64,000 nucleotides of DNA. It comes from Ancylostoma caninum (taxonomy: Eukaryota > Nematoda > Chromadorea > Rhabditida > Ancylostomatidae). Both the position numbers and the translations under genes were made by a program. The notes below the pieces were generated by a model that ran no database searches, was not told the DNA's origin, and saw only the letters and a program-made list of their open reading frames with translations. The stretch lies in contig JBAJFG010000570.1 of the NCBI GenBank assembly GCA_037903475.1, positions 310,001-374,000 on the forward strand, given 5' to 3'. Shown piece by piece: positions 50,501 through 60,442 of this stretch (within the stretch, counting starts at the first letter, position 1; each line of letters starts with the position of its first letter).

Positions 50501-51136
50501 CATCATTTGTACGATCTGCTGTGGATCCATCATTATTTTCTCGACGCAAACCAAATATGACCTTACAAAGTAAGTGTTGAGTGATGTTGAAGTCCATCAC
50601 AGAATCTGCTCAATTTACCTTTTTTTCAGCATGATGGGAATTATGTTCATCCTATCGATGTGCCTCATGGTGTTCGGACTGGTAGCAATGATTTCCGCAA
50701 TCTTCTTCAAAGTAAAGTTCATCTACATGGTCTATGCGGCACTCGCTTCGTTGCTTTTCATGTTCTACTTGGCCATTGATGTACAAGTGAGTGGTTCATC
50801 ATGTTTATAGGAGCCTATTTTACGTTTTTGTATGTCATGAACGTGTCCATTTACTAGTGAATTCACGTCCTATATTACCACAAAGTGTGTTACTTCGCCT
50901 TGCGCTAAAGCTTTCTTAGTCACCTCTTCTACTTTCATCTGTTTTGTAACTATACTCTCGGTGACATCATTAGCTTTACTTTCAAGGAAGTGTTTGAATG
51001 TTCATTTTAGATGCTAATGGGTGGTCGTAAGTATGAAATCTCACCTGAGGACCACATCTTCGCTGCAGTCCAGATATTCCTAGACATCGTGTACATCTTC
51101 TGGATGCTACTGTCATTGTTCGGATCGAGCAAGTGA
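38545..51136 (+). CDS. TMBIM/Lifeguard-family (Bax inhibitor-1 superfamily) membrane protein
   Basis: Ten exons: 38545-38590, 39495-39548, 46446-46556, 49165-49273, 49977-50034, 50109-50203, 50259-50349, 50430-50569, 50630-50786 and 51011-51136. All have GT..AG borders and matching phases, giving 328 residues. The N-terminal ~100 residues are Pro/Gly/Tyr-rich (YYNQGYPG, YGQPGYNPQYQ), as in Lifeguard proteins. Next comes the conserved basic entry to TM1 (RTIRAAFVRKVF) and seven hydrophobic segments to the end. The family's two buried aspartates are present (LAIDVQ in TM6, FLDIVYIF in TM7), and the motif GGRKYEISPEDHIFA precedes TM7. These proteins sit in ER/Golgi membranes, leak calcium and restrain cell death. 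Exon 3 has CAG, then CC, then ATG. Trans-splicing or a promoter there would give a 294-aa form starting MSGPYG. Intron 2 (6.9 kb) is full of mobile elements. Nematode relatives include C. elegans xbx-6/tag-120; orthology undecided. Confidence 0.92.
39041..39305. mobile_element. Foldback element, CTGATAAC family, copy 2 (intron 1)
   Basis: 265 bp in intron 1 of the Lifeguard gene. The ends CTGATAACTGTGCAGCACGA and TCGTGCTGCACAGTTATCAG are perfect 20-base inverted repeats. Inner arms with CCATCCTCCCCTC and GAGGGGAGGATGG continue the palindrome. Related to 28886-29111 and, loosely, 13618-13788. Confidence 0.8.
40112..40434. mobile_element. MITE, family 2 copy 1 (intron 2)
   Basis: About 323 bp with diverged ends (CAGTGATCATCGATAG.. 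and ..CTCGACACCTACTG) followed inward by GTTTTCCGC and, on both sides, GCGGCCGCGC. The middle has duplicated AACTAACTAGCTACCAAGAG. TA is present at the right edge only. Related to 47457-47720 and to a one-sided copy at about 42010-42170. Confidence 0.6.
41195..41452. mobile_element. TA-flanked MITE, family 1 copy 2 (intron 2)
   Basis: 258 bp starting CAGTGGACGTCAACGGCG and ending CCATTGACGTCTG, flanked by TA. The last few bases of the right terminus are deleted relative to copy 1 at 7242-7511. Interior similarity to copy 1 runs through most of the length. Confidence 0.7.
42010..42170. mobile_element. One-sided family 2 MITE fragment (intron 2)
   Basis: Begins with GAGCGTCGATGGCGATGCG and GTTTTCC, as at the left end of family 2, continues through GCGGCGCG and AACTATCAAGAAAACTAAC, then loses similarity. 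It lies directly before the larger family 1 copy. Confidence 0.5.
42266..42995. mobile_element. Long foldback, family 1 copy 3 (intron 2)
   Basis: 730 bp with CAGTGGACGTCA at the left and TGACATCTACTG at the right, flanked by TA. Unlike copies 1 and 2 it forms a long hairpin. Inner pairs include TATTCCACTTGTTCTG / CAGAACAAGTGGAATA and GAGACTTCGTCC / GGACGAAGTTTC. Arms reach well over 200 bases. The centre contains ACCGTAACCCTACCCAAAT-type blocks also seen at about 60000-60110. Confidence 0.7.
43615..43800 (+). CDS. Small open frame with signal-like start (intron 2), doubtful
   Basis: 61 codons from ATG to TAA. The first ~25 residues (LGPTAALLLSSCVAGEQA) look like a secretion signal and the rest is polar. 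It lies within an intron of the Lifeguard gene on the same strand and has no supporting splice sites, so it may be chance or an alternative exon. Confidence 0.2.
   Translation: MELTTLQTLGPTAALLLSSCVAGEQAVDPIGSSQLFFPPLSITRGHSVQGQKFHLDQQHQN
43988..44080. repeat. 93-bp near-perfect hairpin (intron 2)
   Basis: Left arm TAATGCTAGTTGCAGCTACA... and its exact complement ...TGTAGCTGCAACTAGCATTA surround a short loop. The arms differ only by the length of a T/A run (nine versus six). A partial third copy of the arm (GCTACATATGTTAAGC) lies just upstream at about 43971. Confidence 0.9.
46813..47208 (-). CDS. Antisense open frame in intron 3, doubtful
   Basis: A 131-codon minus-strand frame with a lysine/serine-rich start and a more ordinary second half (e.g. 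WGEHVKRILNTATFQS). No motif, splice site or family resemblance. It lies opposite to the host gene, so it could be a transposon fragment or chance. Confidence 0.2.
   Translation of the reverse strand: MSRKCTKASKSHKKSPYKSSQNKPDINTKAENKLRDHKFDAALQGFPSIFFSFLAFQARKPINPDEWGEHVKRILNTATFQSISPSTFTTYSCLDLYEIARASYMTGIIQGESVNTSQIYPSLTRASSCLS
47457..47720. mobile_element. TA-flanked MITE, family 2 copy 2 (intron 3)
   Basis: 264 bp, ends CAATGAGCGTCGAT and ATCGACGCCCCACTG, flanked by TA on both sides. Inward GTTTTCCGCGG and CGGAAAAC pair, as do GCGCGCTGGGGCGCC-like blocks. Non-coding. Confidence 0.7.
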
Positions 51137-53348
51137 GTTTCTAGCTGTGTTTGTTGCTATCCGTCCTCCCCATGCTTCGAGCTTATCAGCCTTGGTTTTG
51201 CATGTATCTGCTTTCTTAGAAAGTAGTACGTCTTCTTCTCTGTTCATGTTCGCTAACCACTGAATTTGGTTTTAACAGCGGCAAAAATAGTTCCGCATTC
51301 GTTCCTTCTGTAGATCCCGTGCATGCTCAATGATCACTACCTGAGCTTACTTATTTTCTGGATTTGTAGAGGCTTAAAATTTTACTTCCAGCAGGGATTA
51401 AAACGAGTTGGGAACGGATCGATCCGCCGAAAAATCGATATTCGATTATTGGGCGTTTTCGTCGGTTTTTGTCAAGTAAATAATTCTGTACAGTAGTTGA
51501 TGTCTTTGTGTGTATGTTTCATAAAACATCTGTTAGGACATCTGCACACCTCGTCATCTAAAGCAATTTTCGGTTAGAGGATGCCTTGTTCGTTCCATGA
51601 ACTGTTAGGTGTGCAGATAGTTCTCACTTTGATGTTTAAGCATGCTGTCGTTTCATGCGCGCGTCTTTTCCGTGCTGGGTTTGTCGATGGTGGAGGTTTC
51701 TAATCCTTGCTTTTACCCGGGACGAGAACAGAATGAGACCTAAGTTATTTTTTTGACTCATGTGCACTGGCTAAAATAGCTCGTTGTCGCCAGGAAGGGC
51801 TAATGAATCACTATCCAGGTGCACTTCAGTACTTCACTAATGCATATTCGTGAAAAGCTTCAAGTTCTAAAACCGCATAGCGAACGCCGAAATAAACCTC
51901 ACCAATGCCGCCAGATTCTAGCTCTTATCATGATGCAAAAAAGTCAGTGCGGCTCTTTCACTTTTTTCTCGAGTCGTGATGGACGCACTGTTATCCCACG
52001 GAATCAGCTCTTTGACAGTATGTTATCTGTGGGCTCATTTTGCCGTTTTCTTGGAACCAGTGAAATTTAAAAAATGATAAGCGAGAATCAACTCACATAT
52101 CTTACTCGGTTGATTGTCAGTTAGCTGTTTTATCCATTTCCCTATTCGTTCTGATACAAATAGCAACTTTCGAATGTTTATGACACCAGAAAAGTGGATA
52201 TAAGTCGGTCACTGCGATAATAGCACGGAAGTAAACATCTGCATGTTTACTTATTCGAGAAGAGTAGTTTTTTCTCTCTCTTTCTCGCACTTGTTCAAGG
52301 GCAAAACCCGCCGAAATCTTCGTGTTTGAGATTTTGCCTGACTTAGAATTTTGAGGGACGTATGACCTGAATGCAATGGAGAAAAAAATGCGAAATGGGT
52401 CATGAGTCGACGAAATCCTCTTGGTGAACAAATTTCGAAGGTTCCATCTCTAATATGCGGCAAGGTCGAGAGATACTGAGATGCCAAGTATAACGTAGGC
52501 CTTTCGCTGGTAATTATCCATTTGCTGATGCATGAAGCTGAAAATCTGCTTTGAAATGAGACAACTAAGATGGAGAGTGCACTGTGCGCTAGACTTGACG
52601 CTGCGTTAGCTAAGCAAACTAGAACCGCGGTAGAACATGATATATTTTGCGTGTGTATTATCTCTCCCATACCTAAATGCACTACGCGACAACCTTATTC
52701 TCACAAATGGTCCCTGTCCTTGCGTCTATATGTCTGATAATGTGCATATTTACATGTACTCTTATAATGATGCATTGCACTCCTGGTTGTAATGTTTCAC
52801 ATGTGTACGTCTTTACATACAAATGAAATGTTTCAGCAATTAAATTATCAAGTGAAGTTGCTATGCGTCTGTCGTCAAAAAGCACGCTGTCTGGCAAGTT
52901 TCAGAGTATTTCTTATGTTCCTATTTCTGTATACAAACGCCAGTTGTGTGCGTCATGATTTCATTCATGATTTTCCTTGTTCGCTGGTTTTTCTTTCTTT
53001 TCGTTTATTGGCACACTGTTCACGAGATGGTAGATGCTGTGAATGCCGGCTATTGATGCAGGTTTAAAGGATTGTATTGGTATTGGAAGAGATTTATTGC
53101 TTATTTTCTCATGATAATCCCGCACGGAATGTTCTCTTCACTATAGCATGTGTTATGTCTTAATCTCATCGTTTTCCTTGAAGATTTGGCAATCATTGTT
53201 AGAGACCATCCGATCAAAATCGTTCCTTTTGTGAATTCTAAACGGTAGATAAATGTATCGAACGATGTGGTGTACAAGTTGTAAAAGCTACTCAAGATCA
53301 GATCTTAGGAAAAACGTGAGGAAGTGGTTGTCAGTTTGAGAGAAAATA
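51137..53348. other. Downstream of the Lifeguard gene; no gene recognised
   Basis: Includes the presumed 3' untranslated region. A 143-codon minus-strand frame at 52251-52682 has no recognisable domain. A repeat near 52315-52375 resembles about 37955-38015. Nothing else was supported. Confidence 0.4.
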
Positions 53349-53690
53349 TTAGGTGCGTATAAAGTTTCTGCACCTATTTATTTGAAACGCCATAGCTCAG
53401 CTTAATAGCAATATTTTTATTCAAATTAAAAAGCGTTGGAATCTGCGTGGTCCCCAATACGGAGCACTACGTATTTTTCTAGAAAGCTAAAATTTGACAG
53501 GTCTGTACTCGGAAGAGCGGCAGACATCGTTTTCGAATAGGGCTATCTCATTTCGAGTTTTACGGTGGATGTGAAGCCATAGAAGGTTGAAAGTGTGGTA
53601 ACGTATCCAAGACATCCTACGAGTATACATGTTGAGTGAGAATTTCGGAGCCCAAATGGTCATTTTTTACACTGTCAGTGCAACATGCTG
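53349..53690 (+). mobile_element. Possible one-ended mariner-type relic
   Basis: Begins next to TA with TTAGGTGCGTATAAAGTTTC, which has the TTAGG start shared by the two mariner-type elements at 36372 and 54486. No matching right end was found in the window and no transposase frame could be followed. Confidence 0.35.
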
Positions 53691-53853
53691 GGATGAGTTA
53701 TCCTGCAGCAGCAGCAACGGGCCGGGTGCATGCCAGGAGGAATGATAGCTGGTAATGGCTGGCTGTCATAAACCCGACCGTGAATATACCATGCAGTTGT
53801 AGCTCCGCCCCTAATTAAGTGACACAAATTTGCACCCGCTGCATTTTCACATA

Positions 53854-54142
53854 TTAAAGGCAGCAAGAGCCGAAACCTTCGACTCCGAGCTGAGGTGCGG
53901 GTGGTGAAGTACAGACTCGGCACATCATAAATGTGAAACGAACACAGAAAATGATGGCTTACCTGCAGAGAAACTGGAACTGTTATCGCGAACACGCCTG
54001 GCTGTGTTCGTGAGCGGACGAGTGCTCCGATGTCGGGTGTGCGCGTCCCGCCACGAAACCCTGAATTGAGCGCATTTCGCACTACCTTTGCGCCAAACCA
54101 CGCGCCGCAATGGCTTAGCGCCGACGAAAACTCGTACCTTAC
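53854..54142. repeat. Dispersed repeat, copy 1 (rearranged)
   Basis: Segment A (from TTAAAGGCAGCAAGAGCCGA to CGCGAACACGCCTG, about 53854-53999) matches 62939-63090. After about 55 unrelated bases, segment B (core CCACGCGCCGCAATGG) follows, but as the reverse complement of its arrangement in copy 2. Non-coding; frames over it are not conserved between copies. Confidence 0.7.
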
Positions 54143-54485
54143 TCTTCGCTACCTGAAATAATTATGACTTCTCGCTAGCATTGTTTACCCACCCTGTTGT
54201 TGTTTTATCATTTGTCGTTGTTTCTGTTTTTGTGTTTTTTCTCCTCTTGATACCCTTGCCTGTTCTATAGCACATACGTGCTGGTTGCACGTCTACAAAT
54301 AAATGAGTAAATGAGAATAAATAAAACAGACAAGAACCAAAAAGTCGAAACAGTTGAAATTTGATTTTAGTTGTAGTTGACGTCTAAATACTGCTGGTGG
54401 TCAATCGGTACTACCAAACTGAGGGGTTTAACAGTGGACCACCACCAACTACCTCAGAACATTTGCACGGATGTAGTATAAAATA

Positions 54486-55386
54486 TTAGGTCGTCAAGTA
54501 TGAAATGTCCGATTTTATGAGTTTGATAGCCTCTATCTTCGAAGATTTACTAGATCTCATCTTTATTTTCATTATGAAGGTACATCCTCTTCCTTTCAAA
54601 ATCACTTCCTGGGTTTTTTGATCAGTTTTCGAATTTTTGTTTGAAAGCATTTTTGTAGAACTACTCAAAGACGAAAAATTATGTCGTTTTGGAACACAGG
54701 TTCCAGCTATTAGAGCTGAGAATGCTGGGAGCATCAGGGTAGTGTTAAGGGACATTTGGCTAGTAAATGCACTGAACATCACTTGCGTGGGAAGTTCCGC
54801 TCAGGTGACATGAAGCTCCAAAGTGAGCCTTATGATGAATCAGGATATCGATGAGCTAGAAGCCGTAGCCGAAGCGGATAGGAGTCAAACTAGGTAAGCG
54901 TAAGCAGCAAGATGTGACCTTTATAATCCATTAATATTTAGATACTCAAGGCAATATGACCATTAAAAGTGGCTCGGTAAACAAATTTTTCCCAGTTTGA
55001 CCCCCAAAAATGGGTGCCAATTTTTCTCTATTTTTCACAAATCCACGCTGCCTAAGCCAGAGGAGCAGGGGTGAGAACCAACCTGCCGGTCACTGTACTG
55101 GGCAAACCTTGCTCTATTTGATCACAACTCCTTTTAGGGATTAGCTTACTCCTTGCTGGATAAAATGTTCAATTTTCAACATCATGTTCAAAACGCTCTT
55201 CGCAACTTGATTGCTACTAGCTTTCCACGTTTCCAAGCTGTTGGCGCAATCAAGCTGCACTTAAGATGGCAAGGCTGTGTGGATAGTACAGGAGCATATT
55301 CGGATATCTTATACTGCATCTTGCTTTAGAAACAAAACTCGTAAACTTCTCATCCAAAATCAGACATTTCATACTTGACGACCTAA
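54486..55386. mobile_element. Mariner-type element with both ends
   Basis: 901 bp with 26-base-class inverted ends, TTAGGTCGTCAAGTATGAAA at the left and its inverse (TTTCATACTTGACGACCTAA) at the right, flanked by TA. The TTAGG start and TA target fit mariner. No intact transposase: a 98-codon minus-strand frame starts at 54782 and runs out through the left terminus. A deleted or non-autonomous copy is likely. Confidence 0.7.
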
Positions 55387-56089
55387 TAGTATGAAATGTT
55401 TTTTTTGCCATACTTTACTAAATTAGAACGAGATTCTTTTGTCAAGCAAGGTTGTAAGCATGAAAATAGTTTATTCAAAAAATCAAGCAGATCTCTCTGG
55501 AAATTTCCATTCATCTCTACTTTCTAAGGTATCATTGCCTGGGGTCCCATGCTTGCTTCGATGGTGTTGTAGTGAATGCAGGAGGTAGTCCAGAAAATTT
55601 CTTCCATCGAGTTCCGTAAGTGCACCACAGAACAGTTAGCGACAATGCAACCACAAGAAGAACTCCTACACCGATTTTAGCCAACAGTGGAGCAAGATCT
55701 GAAAAGTACTATTGATATTGAGGTTATCACGTAGATAGCGCGCATAATGGAGCGACAGAAGAGTGAACCTCGTACATGAATCGTGCTGGATCAGATGTTC
55801 GAAAATCAAACCTGACGCCTAATTCTCCGTTATTTTTTATTACTTTAATAAATGAATCCTGCTTTTACTGGATGGACATAGTTTTTGTTTTTCACTGTTT
55901 ATTATGTCTGATGATTGAGAATTACAGAATGCGGACATGTGAAGAACCCCACTTCAGAAAATTTTAAGAGAATGATCTGAGGATATGCGGATGAAACTAA
56001 CCATAAAACTATAAAGGAACTTATAAGGCAAAAAAAAAACTCAAGCCCTGTCGTCTCTGCTTTCATAGAATCTGCAGTGAGCGTCGATA
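55387..56089. other. Nothing recognised
   Basis: AT-rich sequence between two mobile elements; no exon, repeat or RNA signal seen. Confidence 0.4.
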
Positions 56090-56903
56090 CTCAGACAATT
56101 TTTCGGAAGGACCGCAGCAGAAAACCGGAAGAACCGACAGGTGACCTGCGGTCCTTCCGGTTTCCTGCTGCATTTCTTCCGAATAGCTGCTGCGGTCCTC
56201 CCGAATAGCTGCTGCGGTCCTTCCGAATAGCTGCTGCGGTCCTTCCGAATAGCTGCTGCGGCCCTTCCGAATAGCTGCTGCGGTCCTTCCGAATAGCTGC
56301 TGCGGTCCTTCCGAATAGCTGCTGCGGTCCTTCCGAATAGCTGCCGCGGTCCTTCCGAATAGCTGCTGCGGTCCTTCCGAATAGCTACTGCGGTCTTTCC
56401 GACTGGATACGGGGATGTGCGCGCCAATCCCGCAGAACTGCATTGGCAACCAGCCTACTCCCGTGGGACGACCACGCGGCGGTAACCACACGCAAAAATG
56501 ACAACCTCGCTGAGGGTCACTGGTTCTACGGTCCGATATACTCATGAAGCCAATTTCCCATCTGAAGTTCGAAACCACTGGATTTTTGTTGGTCGCAACA
56601 GAACTGAGCTCCGTACATGAGAAGGGTATAATAACGCTCACTCTCTCTCCTCCTTTCTGCTGCGGTCTTTCCGGTTTTCTGCTGCGGTTCTTCCGGTTTC
56701 CTGCTGCGGTCCTTCCGAATCTTTCCCCACACAAATCTATTCTGCTGCGGTCTTTCCGAACCACTCCAGCGAGATTCGGAAGGACCGCAGCAGAAAACAT
56801 TCTGCTGCGGTCCTTCCGAAAATTTTTACCTCTGCGTCTCTCGCTTCTTAACCACACGAGCGCGATCTCTTTCTGCTGCGGTCTTTCCGACAATTTGTCT
56901 GAG
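56090..56903. mobile_element. 814-bp foldback element with CTCAGACAA termini and self-derived repeats
   Basis: The ends CTCAGACAA and TTGTCTGAG are inverted and flanked by TA on both sides. Directly inside each end comes GGAAGGACCGCAGCAG (left) or its complement (right, one change). The same motif recurs through the element in both orientations, forms a 22-bp tandem array (56181-56400), and makes a perfect 21-bp-arm hairpin at about 56777-56822. A 276-codon minus-strand frame with SYSEGPQQLFGRTAAAIRKD-type repeats is a by-product of the stop-free unit and encodes no domain. Ends and TA target match the type of the 23734-24135 element. Confidence 0.85.
56181..56400. repeat. 22-bp tandem array inside the foldback element
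   Basis: Ten units of GAATAGCTGCTGCGGTCCTT (plus CC), nearly identical, at exact 22-bp spacing. The CTGCTGCGGTCCTTCC core is the element's subterminal inverted-repeat motif. Confidence 0.95.
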
Positions 56904-56905
56904 TA

Positions 56906-58714
56906 TAGGTGACGAATTTACGGGCTTGAAAGTTCGCACTCGCGCCGCTTGCTATCTTGCACTGTTGTAGTGGATAATCGTAGCGATGTTTAGTGTTTCT
57001 TTTCACATATTTTTGATCTTTCGACTACAACAAACACTATCAGCAAAAGCAAACAGCTATCACTACAACTAGCTATTCCGACAGCACAAAATAGTGAATT
57101 TCGCACGTGGAGTGGCTGCTATGGACGCTCAAATCCGCAAGTACGTCAGCTCCGCCGACGATCAGTGTCGTTATATTGCCGAAAATCTTCCACTGTTTGT
57201 GCTAAATAATGAAAGACTGGTTCAACTAGTCCTGTACTGGTACCAGGGAATCAACTATAATATTTATGTATCTGAAATTAGGAAATGCGTGCGTCAAGTT
57301 TCGCAAACACTCTGTTCACTTAAGTTTTATTTCGTAATGAGCGGGTGGAATAAGCAAGGCTAATTTCCAGATTAACTGTTTCGATCCAAACTATTTGCAC
57401 AAGAACAGTCAAGAGTGCCTTTGTTAATAACCGAATTATGTCCAATCATTTCAAAAACTCCCAGTACTCCGTATTGCAGGATATCCAAGGTTCCGCAAAA
57501 TATCAGAAATAAGAAGTCGCTTATTTGGATTATTCCTGCTGCTGACTGTGCTGAACTACTACGCTAATAATTTGCAAGTATGACCCGATATGGCCTCCAC
57601 AACAAGCGTTGAAAATTGCCTCCACGCAAAATCAACGTGATGGGGTGAACTTTTCTTGATGAATCTAAGGAGCAGAAACTGTTCAAACCTACAGAAACAC
57701 AATGACGTCAAAAAATTTGCTATTTGAAGGTTTGGGAGAAAACAGAAAATCGTTATTTGCTGCTAGGCTCGATATCGTCTCCTGCTTTCTGAAGGCCTAT
57801 GCCCCTCTGATGGAGCACATTTCGAAAGCTTAAAAGTGACGTTGTGAAAAATAAAAGTTGCCCCCCTCCCCCCCCCTGGAGAATCCCAACCCACTCTATA
57901 TCAGCAGTGGTACGTAGCCCGAAGAGGCTGTGCACTCATTAAAAAAATTGTAAAATTGATGTAAATGCATCATACTTGACAAACATTGTTTTCTGAATAC
58001 CGCAAGTTAAGGCCCACCTTCCCAGTTGTAACTATCTCTTGTAATGTTGGCCAGTGCTAGCATGGTGCGATTTTCGCCACCAGCAATCTGGAAATACGGT
58101 TTTCTAGCTTTGCGTTCTCTTTTCATGACGCGCCAAATGACAAAACTGGATACATTCCAATACTGGATAACCTCACTATCTTCCCTAGTAACCGCTTGCA
58201 CTTTCATAAGCTAGACGTTTCCAGTGAGGTGCGTTAAAATCAAGCCAGTTAGCAGGACAGTCATTAACCCCAATTCCAGAGAAATTCTAGCTGATCTTTC
58301 TTATTAACTTCGACAGAATAAGGGGAAACAATGAATTTGCGAAGAATCTGCGTTGATGGGAATGGATGAACTTTATAGCGTCCAATGTGATTCTCGCATA
58401 AAGACACTCTACTCTGTAAGTCCTTTGAATTGGAGTACTAGACAAAAAAAAAAACAGATTTAGAAAAATATATTGCGTACTATCTAGATCCAGAAAGAAA
58501 AGGTGGGTAATTCCGGGTTTCTTTGTGTTTGATGTAGAACGAATGCGATACAACGTTGAGTAAAGCAGTGGTTCTGCATCTTTAAGCAATAAATGAAATC
58601 ATACTACTTTTCAAATCAATCATATATACAGATCAGGGAAGCTTGTCTTCGTCTGTTTAATTGTTTATTTGTTTGTTTAGCTAATTATTGACCCAATTAT
58701 TTATTTATTTGCAA
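56906..58714. other. No convincing gene
   Basis: A plus-strand frame at 57094-57363 begins with protein-like sequence (MDAQIRKYVSSADDQCRYIA from 57121) but becomes ordinary AT-rich sequence and has no motif. A C-run near 57863-57881 and short frames on both strands are not credible genes. Confidence 0.35.
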
Positions 58715-58891
58715 ATGGGCAATCCACCCGTAATGACAGATGTTAACACAGGAAAAAAAAAACAAAATGCAAACCTCGTAATAACTGAAATCAAGAAATT
58801 AGACAAGGACATTGAACTATTTAGCAAATTCTGTCAGAAACTTGGCTACAGTACTACATTGGAAACCATGCTAGAACGCTCTTCTGTATAA
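58715..58891 (+). CDS. Small open frame, unknown protein
   Basis: 58 codons from ATG to TAA. It is lysine-rich in the middle (TGKKKQNANLV) and then reads as a likely amphipathic helix (ITEIKKLDKDIELFSKFCQK), ending LETMLERSSV. The composition is clearly more protein-like than neighbouring frames. No acceptor or donor was found, and A-rich runs could also point to a retrocopied fragment. No family recognised. Confidence 0.3.
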   Translation: MGNPPVMTDVNTGKKKQNANLVITEIKKLDKDIELFSKFCQKLGYSTTLETMLERSSV

Positions 58892-59530
58892 TTTCAAGAA
58901 TACGGGCCTGGTTTTTCAAGTGAAGGAGGACTGTAAAAAAAAATCTGATTGCTGCATGACGTATGGTATTGTTTAACATCACACTCTGTGCTGCGCAGCG
59001 GTAACCCTTTTAGCAAAATCTGCTCCCGCCAGCGTACTGACAAGGGAAGTGCACGAGACCGTTTACGGACATCTAATACCTGACCTCATTCCTGACCAAT
59101 CGCGGCGGGCATCCTCCTATATAAATGATCTTTTAGTCATAGTACGTCTGGTGCTTGCACTGGTCGGCCACGCCCCGGTCAGGTTGGGTACTATGATAGA
59201 TGTCCCGCAACCGCACGAGACTAACCTCGGGGATCAAAACGAAACATCCACTTACAGAAGCATTGTCTAGGATGATGTTGACGTGTACATATCATTTTCG
59301 CCCAATGGTCCTGGTGCGATCAGCAGGGTGCTCCAAATATTTCCTCAATATATTGCACTGCCATAGGACTCCATGTAAAGCTGGGATGTATGAAACTTTG
59401 ACCACTTAAAGCAACTGTGAATACCTTGATTACCTTTCCTGGTGCCATGGAGTTTATAAAGACCCATTTTCGAATTACTTGGTTTCCTTTGATTATGAGA
59501 ATATGGGCCTAGTACGGCACTGGTGGCGAG

Positions 59531-59594
59531 GTGGCCGAGTGGATAGTGCTTCAGGCTATGGAGCAGGCGACCAAGGTTTTGAAACCTTGGTCGC
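59531..59594 (+). repeat. tRNA-like head plus perfect 13-bp hairpin
   Basis: GTGGCCGAGTGG at 59531-59542 is a polymerase III A box of the Ser/Leu tRNA type. GCTTC..GGAGC behind it could form an anticodon-type stem. Where the T-arm should be, there is instead a perfect inverted repeat GCGACCAAGGTTT-TG-AAACCTTGGTCGC (59567-59594). Not a functional tRNA; possibly the head of a SINE or a decayed pseudo-tRNA. Confidence 0.4.
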
Positions 59595-59986
59595 AACTCT
59601 TCATACGTTTTGGAATTCATGGCTTTTAGACTTGTTTAGAGTACTTCTAATGACTAGAACACATCAGATACGTGCACCACTGCGAGAGCTACAGCAGGAA
59701 CTTCGCCCGATTCGTTACTCACTCGGCCACCTCATCGCGGCTGCTATGATTGGAGCTAGGACTCATGATCGCGTAACCAGACGGAACCAAGTTATTGAAA
59801 AATGCATCTGCAAACGTTCGATAGTCCATAGAACAACTAACCACGACAACCACGGTCGGTTTGCGTGGCCAAAGTTCTATGGATCCAAGCCAGGACTTCA
59901 TTGACAGGGACTAAAAAAATTGGCACTATTCAACCATCATAGACTCAAACTGTTCAAAAAACTTTTACTTTGCAGGCGGAGCTTGT

Positions 59987-60142
59987 TTGAGGTGGTGAAC
60001 ACGAATGTCGTATCCATTTTGCACCGTAACCCCACTTTGGAGGGTTACGGTAGGCGCACGGTAGCATGCTGTGGTACACCAACCGTAACCCTACAAAAAT
60101 AGCGGTACAAAATGGATATGATATTCATATTCAGCACCTCAA
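59987..60142. mobile_element. Foldback element related to blocks at 42.5 and 19.9 kb
   Basis: About 156 bp. Arms TTGAGGTGGTGAA / TTCAGCACCTCAA, TATCCATTTTG / CAAAATGGATA and ACCGTAACCC / GGGTTACGGT fold back. Similar blocks occur inside 42266-42995 and at about 19849-19920. No clear target duplication. Confidence 0.6.
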
Positions 60143-60442
60143 GTAACCCCCATATGCAAGGATTTTGAAAGATCTTGGGAGCGTGGAAGATGAATGACGC
60201 CAAAAACTCATTGGCGCGCTCTCCTGCGCGCATCAGGACCATTGTGCAAAAATGATGTACATACATTAACATCGCCTTGGACGATGTTATCAAAAATGGA
60301 TGTTCCCTTTCGATCCCTGGGGTTAGCCTCGTGCAGCTCTCTTGTGAGTATTTCTTGGTTTTTTCACCTTTATTACTTTATGAACAACTTATTTCGTCTC
60401 TCAACATTTCGTTGTCCTCATTTGCTCATGTGCTACGTTTTT

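Noticed and set aside
52251..52682. 143-codon minus-strand frame
   Set aside because: No motif, no splice context, and part of it matches a dispersed noncoding repeat near 37960.
56063..56893. 276-codon minus-strand frame of repeated Arg/Ser/Gln peptides
   Set aside because: It lies wholly inside a foldback element and its repeats are the 22-bp array translated; no domain.
21849..59594. Functional tRNA genes
   Set aside because: Neither tRNA-like fragment forms acceptor and anticodon stems; only A- or B-box similarity is present.
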